A stretch of 64,000 bases of DNA from Gymnopilus junonius (lineage: Eukaryota; Basidiomycota; Agaricomycetes; Agaricales; Galerinaceae). The stretch is from positions 124,001 to 188,000 of the forward strand of contig JADNYJ010000044.1 in the NCBI GenBank assembly GCA_015501075.1. The letters run 5' to 3'. The notes beneath the pieces were generated by a model. It did no database searches. It had not been told where the DNA came from and worked only from the letters and a program-made list of their open reading frames with translations. Made by a program: the position numbers and the translations under genes. Below, piece by piece: positions 60,354-64,000 of the stretch (its first letter is position 1; the number at the start of each line of letters is the position of its first letter).

Positions 60354-61368
60354 ATGTCCCGTTTCTTTAGAGCTCTAAAGCACAAGGCCACAGACTTTGA
60401 GCCTGGCTCTTCTATGCCTCCCCAATGGGCGCCAGCTCCTGAACTTTCTGTTAGTCTATCTCGTCATCTTCACGAACGCTTGCTCACCTTCCTCTTTGTA
60501 GCACAAGTGGGGAAAATGGAATGAGGCTCCGGAGCAAGAATTCGATGCTGCAGTTAATTTCTGCGCCGAATACCCTTTGCAACCTTCGAGGCTCCTTCCC
60601 TCGGATGCCGTAGACAGGATAAATGACTTAGGCTGCAAAGCCTGGGGCATCGAATACCCCACCTCTCCTCGTTTTGTTGGCCACATTGCCAGTGATTCTA
60701 AAGGCGGTCCTGGGATTACTGCGATCCAAACCCGACCGGAGTGCAAGGATGTGTGCCTCTTAAGCAATCTGCCCATAATCGCCGGTCTATACGACACCCA
60801 AGGCAAGGAAGGTGTTTACTATGAAATCCTAATCAACAGAATGGATGGGATCATTGCTATTGGTTCGTTGATGACTCAAAACATCGGGTACTTGTTTTGT
60901 ATCTAACTGTCCTATCCAGGTACTGCATGTAGACCATACCCAGCGTGGCGTCTTCCAGGATGGAACAGAATGAGCGCCGGATTTCACCTCGATGACTTCC
61001 GCAAATTCTTCGAGGACGGTGATGGCGGCCGCGACTATACCGATGCCATAAACCGCATCAGCCCCGGTGACACCGTCGGGTGCGGCTACGAATTTCAGAC
61101 AGGTACCATATTCTTCACCTACAATGGAATTCGCCTCCCCCCAGCATTCACTGGTGTTTATCTTCCTCGACACGCCCAGGACGTTTTTGCTGCCATTGGC
61201 TTAGAGGGCCTCTGTGATTTCCAAGTCAATTTCGGTGGAGAATTATTTAGGTGGAAAGAAGGCAACGAATGGGCTTGGAGGGTTGAAGGTCATGCTGGAA
61301 GACTGGCTGGTCGTTCTACCAATTTAGACGATGAGCTTCCTTCGTATCAGCAAGCCAGAAATTCTTGA
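60354..61368 (+). CDS. SPRY-domain protein, SSH4/EAR1-like
   Basis: Three exons. MSRFFRALKHKATDFEPGSS opens, then HKWGKWNEAPEQEFDAAVNF. The SPRY core follows: LGCKAWGIEYPTSPRFVGHI, GVYYEILINRMDGIIAIG, PAWRLPGWNRMSAGFHLDDF, DTVGCGYEFQTGTIFFTYNG and VFAAIGLEG. The end is DDELPSYQQARNS. SPRY domains of this kind in yeast Ssh4 and Ear1 are adaptors that bring the ubiquitin ligase Rsp5 to membrane cargo. LPSY is a candidate WW-binding L/PPxY motif. No transmembrane helix is seen, unlike Ssh4, so the anchor is missing or provided by a partner. Confidence 0.8.
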
Positions 61369-61560
61369 AGTTCGCTTCTATTATCGAAGATTGTTGATTT
61401 GGATATACACTGTAGACTGTGAATCGGTATTGAATACAAGTCAAAGTTCTTTGAGTAGATACTATTTGATCATGTACTAAGCCAAGATAAAAATACTAGG
61501 CGGCGTACCGGTTTCCTCTTTCATCCTCGCTTGTGACCTCGACGTCAACTGCGAAGACGG

Positions 61561-62634
61561 ATGCCCTTGAACATCCCTGGGATTCTAGTCCCCTTCCAAC
61601 TCGTTATACACCCTAGGCTAGTTCTCCCAGCCCTTTCGGTGAATGGTGAGCGCAACGAGGCTCTCTTGTGTACAATTCTCATAATTACACCTGGACAGTA
61701 AGATATTCGCCAAATCGACTTTCTCGCTCTCAAGAAAGCAGGCTATCGTTGTGTAGTATTTGATAAGGACAACTGCTTGGTGAATGGTTTTCATTCTCGA
61801 TTATTTCTGGTACCCTAACAGCAAAGGTCGACTACAGACCATTCCACATAAAGACACCCTCGTTCCAGAGCTGCAGGTTCGAAATTTTTTCTTGGTCGAA
61901 ATTGTTTTTCATTCAAGGTCTTAAACAATTGCGCTTTAAGGGATCATGGAAGTCTTGTCGTGAAGCATTTGGGGACGATAATGTCCTCATCGTGAGCAAC
62001 TCTGCCGGGACGTACCTTGACGCAGGAGGAATTCAGGTGCGTGATGCATACCAAGTGCCCATCGAACAACGCAAGTTAACTGATTTTATTTCCGAATCAA
62101 CAGTCAGAATCTGTTTCATATCACCTCGGCGTGCCTGTTCTCTCCCACAAGTCCTTTAAACCTGCCTACTCATGCATCACCGCCATTAGGACTTACTTTT
62201 CGTCTCTCCGTTCCCCGATTTATGACCATGAGCTTGTCATCGTTGGGGACCGTGTATTCACAGATGTAGTCTTGGCCAATCGGATGCGCATGCAATCCAA
62301 GCTTCCTTTACCACAGTCTGCCACAAGACCCTCAGACGGCATGGTGCAAGGCAGCATCTCTACGGAAAAAGTAACGAATGACCCAGCTCTGCGCACAGAG
62401 AGTGCAGGAGGGCCTTTGTCGATATGGACCACTAGTGTATGGAAAAAAGAGGGCATGCCCATGCGTTGGCTAGAATCTGCGCTCGTCCGTGCGGTGCAGA
62501 GGCTTTCGACACCGCTACCTGGTGAACCCGTCGATTGCAGTCGCTTCATCAAGCGAATGGAGGAAGCTAAGCCCGAGGCCTCGCAAAAATCTGGAGTACT
62601 CAGATACCTACTGTCACGTCTTCGACGATCTTAG
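61561..62634 (+). CDS. GEP4: Mitochondrial phosphatidylglycerophosphatase, GEP4-type
   Basis: Exons read MPLNIPGILVPFQLVIHPRL, VNDIRQIDFLALKKAGYRCV, VFDKDNCL, TIPHKDTLVPELQ and SWKSCREAFGDDNVLIVSNS. AGTYLDAGGIQ, SESVSYHLGVPVLSHKSFKP and ELVIVGDRVFTDVVLANRM follow. The HAD motifs are FDKDNCLT (nucleophile Asp), IVSNSAGT and VGDRVFTD. GEP4 removes phosphate from phosphatidylglycerol phosphate in the mitochondrial matrix to give phosphatidylglycerol, the precursor of cardiolipin. The C-terminal part is longer than in yeast (ending LSRLRRS). The intron at 61781-61835 ends at CTACAG, which rebuilds the conserved LTIPHKD. Confidence 0.92.
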
Positions 62635-62985
62635 ATGCTCTTGCAGTGTAATGTAAATTACTCTTCATTATACAACGCTAGGACTACCATTGCTCAGCAT
62701 CCTTTAGTTCATCACTAGTCACCACACATTCTCTCAATCCCACTGCCAAAAGGTTGAAAGATATATTATTGAGGATACACGGAATGTGGGGCCTTCTGAC
62801 ATGGCCTATTTCATTGCAACGATATGACATTGTACATGGACGAAGATCATGCAGTTAGAGTTTACTAACCGAGATGAGGAGTGTATGGATGTACATAAAT
62901 GGACCACGACTCAACTGGTGTATCCAACACTCAAGAGACTTATTCGGGATACGAACCGAATTTTCTGTATGTTGTGAACCAAGCA
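62635..62985. other. Convergent 3' interval between GEP4 and the MOV10-like gene
   Basis: Holds both 3' flanks, with no gene or element recognised. Confidence 0.5.
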
Positions 62986-64000
62986 TCACTCTCTGAGGAC
63001 TTCCCTAGCCAAGCCACCAGCGAGCAACAACCCCTGTGCTTCAGGGTCCAGTTCCGCTCCATCGCTACCTGACCGGACAAGTTCTGACCTGTAGAAGTAC
63101 CACAATGAAATCCAGATGGATGTTAGCAGCGTAGAAACCTTCACATGTCATGTTACAGGTTAAATGAAAGAAAGGTACTGACTCTAAGCAAGAGATATAA
63201 TTGCCGTCCATCTCAAGAGAGAGTTCGGGTCCTTCGTATCTGGAAAGAGGTAAGAATGATGTATGAATTATGCAAAGGAAGCATCCGGCAGCCGAAAAAG
63301 CTTAATTGACATACAGTCCATTTCTGAGGACAAATTGGAGGAAGCTCTTCCAGTAAGGATCGCGTAAAAGGAGACTGCCGTTACCGATTACCACTAGAAG
63401 TTCTTTCGCTCTGGTAATCGCAACATTCATCCTAGATGAAAATTTTCATTATTGTAAGGTGGTTTACGGCAAGGCAGGCTGATATGACCAACCTCTTACG
63501 CTCATAAATGAGACCCATGCCCTTCTTTTGATCCTCTTCCAGGAAACGGGCATTAGATCTCACACATGAGATGATTACCACACGATTTTCACGTCCTTGA
63601 TAATCCTAAAGGATAACAGTCAGAACAGCGAACAGATAACACGGCGTCAATTGATCCATCGACATATTTTCTGCGAACAGAAAGTCTGCGTCTGGGACTT
63701 ACCTCAACAGTACCGACGTCGACAGCACCAAAACCTTCATTCCTCAGTCGCTCACGCAGTGTCCAGACCTGTTTCCTCCAGGGTGCCATAACGCTAATCT
63801 CACTCGGTCGCAGTGGTGGGTCACTGTTCCGTGGATTGTCGAGCAACGACCTGACGATATCCATCACAATGCTGATCTGCCCCAGGTTATACCATGACGC
63901 GCGCTCGTCGTTACTCTTCTCTAGAACTTCCGTACCAATAAATTTGAGAGGAAAGGCGGGTTTCGGTAGCCCTGGCCAGAATACTTTGCCATTCACAGCA
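62986..64000 (-). CDS. MOV10/SDE3-like RNA helicase, 5' part outside window
   Basis: The C-terminal part of an SF1B helicase: GKVFWPGLPKPAFPLKFIGT, SWYNLGQISIVMDIVRSLLD, SEISVMAPWRKQVWTLRERL and VDVGTVE. After an intron come the motif V-like DYQGRENRVVIISCVRSN and RFLEEDQKKGMGLIYERKR. MNVAITRAKELLVVIGN (motif VI), DPYWKSFLQFVLRNGLYEGP and a tail ending LAREVLRE follow. The FPLKF/WYN wording and GLIYERKRMNVAITRAKE point to the MOV10, SDE3 and Armitage branch, which works in RNA silencing and mRNA control. The stop TGA lies at 62986-62988. Confidence 0.82.

Overview
The window looks like nuclear DNA of a filamentous basidiomycete, most likely a mushroom-forming Agaricomycete. Genes are dense and broken by many short GT-AG introns of about 50-60 bases, and lie on both strands with gaps of a few hundred bases. 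They encode eukaryotic housekeeping proteins (UTP10, APC1, eIF5A, RRP42, STN1, RPC10, PIH1, HMCES). I saw no rRNA, tRNA or CRISPR array. Gene identities come from recognising family motifs by eye; no database search was run.

Layout. 1-7157: the 5' part of UTP10 (minus) and a BAG-domain protein. 7158-24300 is an accessory, rearranged stretch. It holds a small SAM methyltransferase, an unusual nucleotidyltransferase/phosphotransferase-like fusion, a UMP-CMP kinase-like gene with a replaced 3' end, an antisense ubiquitin-hydrolase-like fragment, an adenylate-kinase-like P-loop gene, a phosphopantetheine adenylyltransferase fused to a second P-loop kinase, a broken partial copy of the DAHP synthase gene, a 576-base non-autonomous inverted-repeat element, a decayed F-box gene and the HMCES gene. 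24330-28097 is a tandem duplication carrying a secreted protein gene and its truncated second copy.

28155-49043 is mostly conserved housekeeping: a TAF8-like histone-fold protein, RRP42, DAHP synthase, PIH1, a LIM protein, eIF5A, APC1 and the telomere protein STN1. 49.6-50.0 kb holds a dead copy of the P-loop gene from 16.2-17.0 kb. 51558-64000 holds an NRP1-like RanBP2 zinc-finger protein, a UPF1-like helicase with a mitochondrial-type N-terminus, RPC10, a SPRY protein, a GEP4-type phosphatase and the 3' end of a MOV10/SDE3-like helicase.

Connections. UTP10 and PIH1 both serve snoRNP and ribosome biogenesis, and RRP42 processes RNA in the exosome. Three gene pairs share short divergent intervals: P-loop kinase/PPAT fusion, LIM/eIF5A and RPC10/SPRY. 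A CACGTG box lies roughly 60-140 bases upstream of several start codons.

Most notable are the two domain fusions at 10-12 and 17.3-19.1 kb, the cluster of nucleotide-handling enzymes around them, a 4-base micro-exon in DAHP synthase, and a set of apparent single-base deletions in homopolymers. The last probably reflect assembly error and should temper pseudogene calls.
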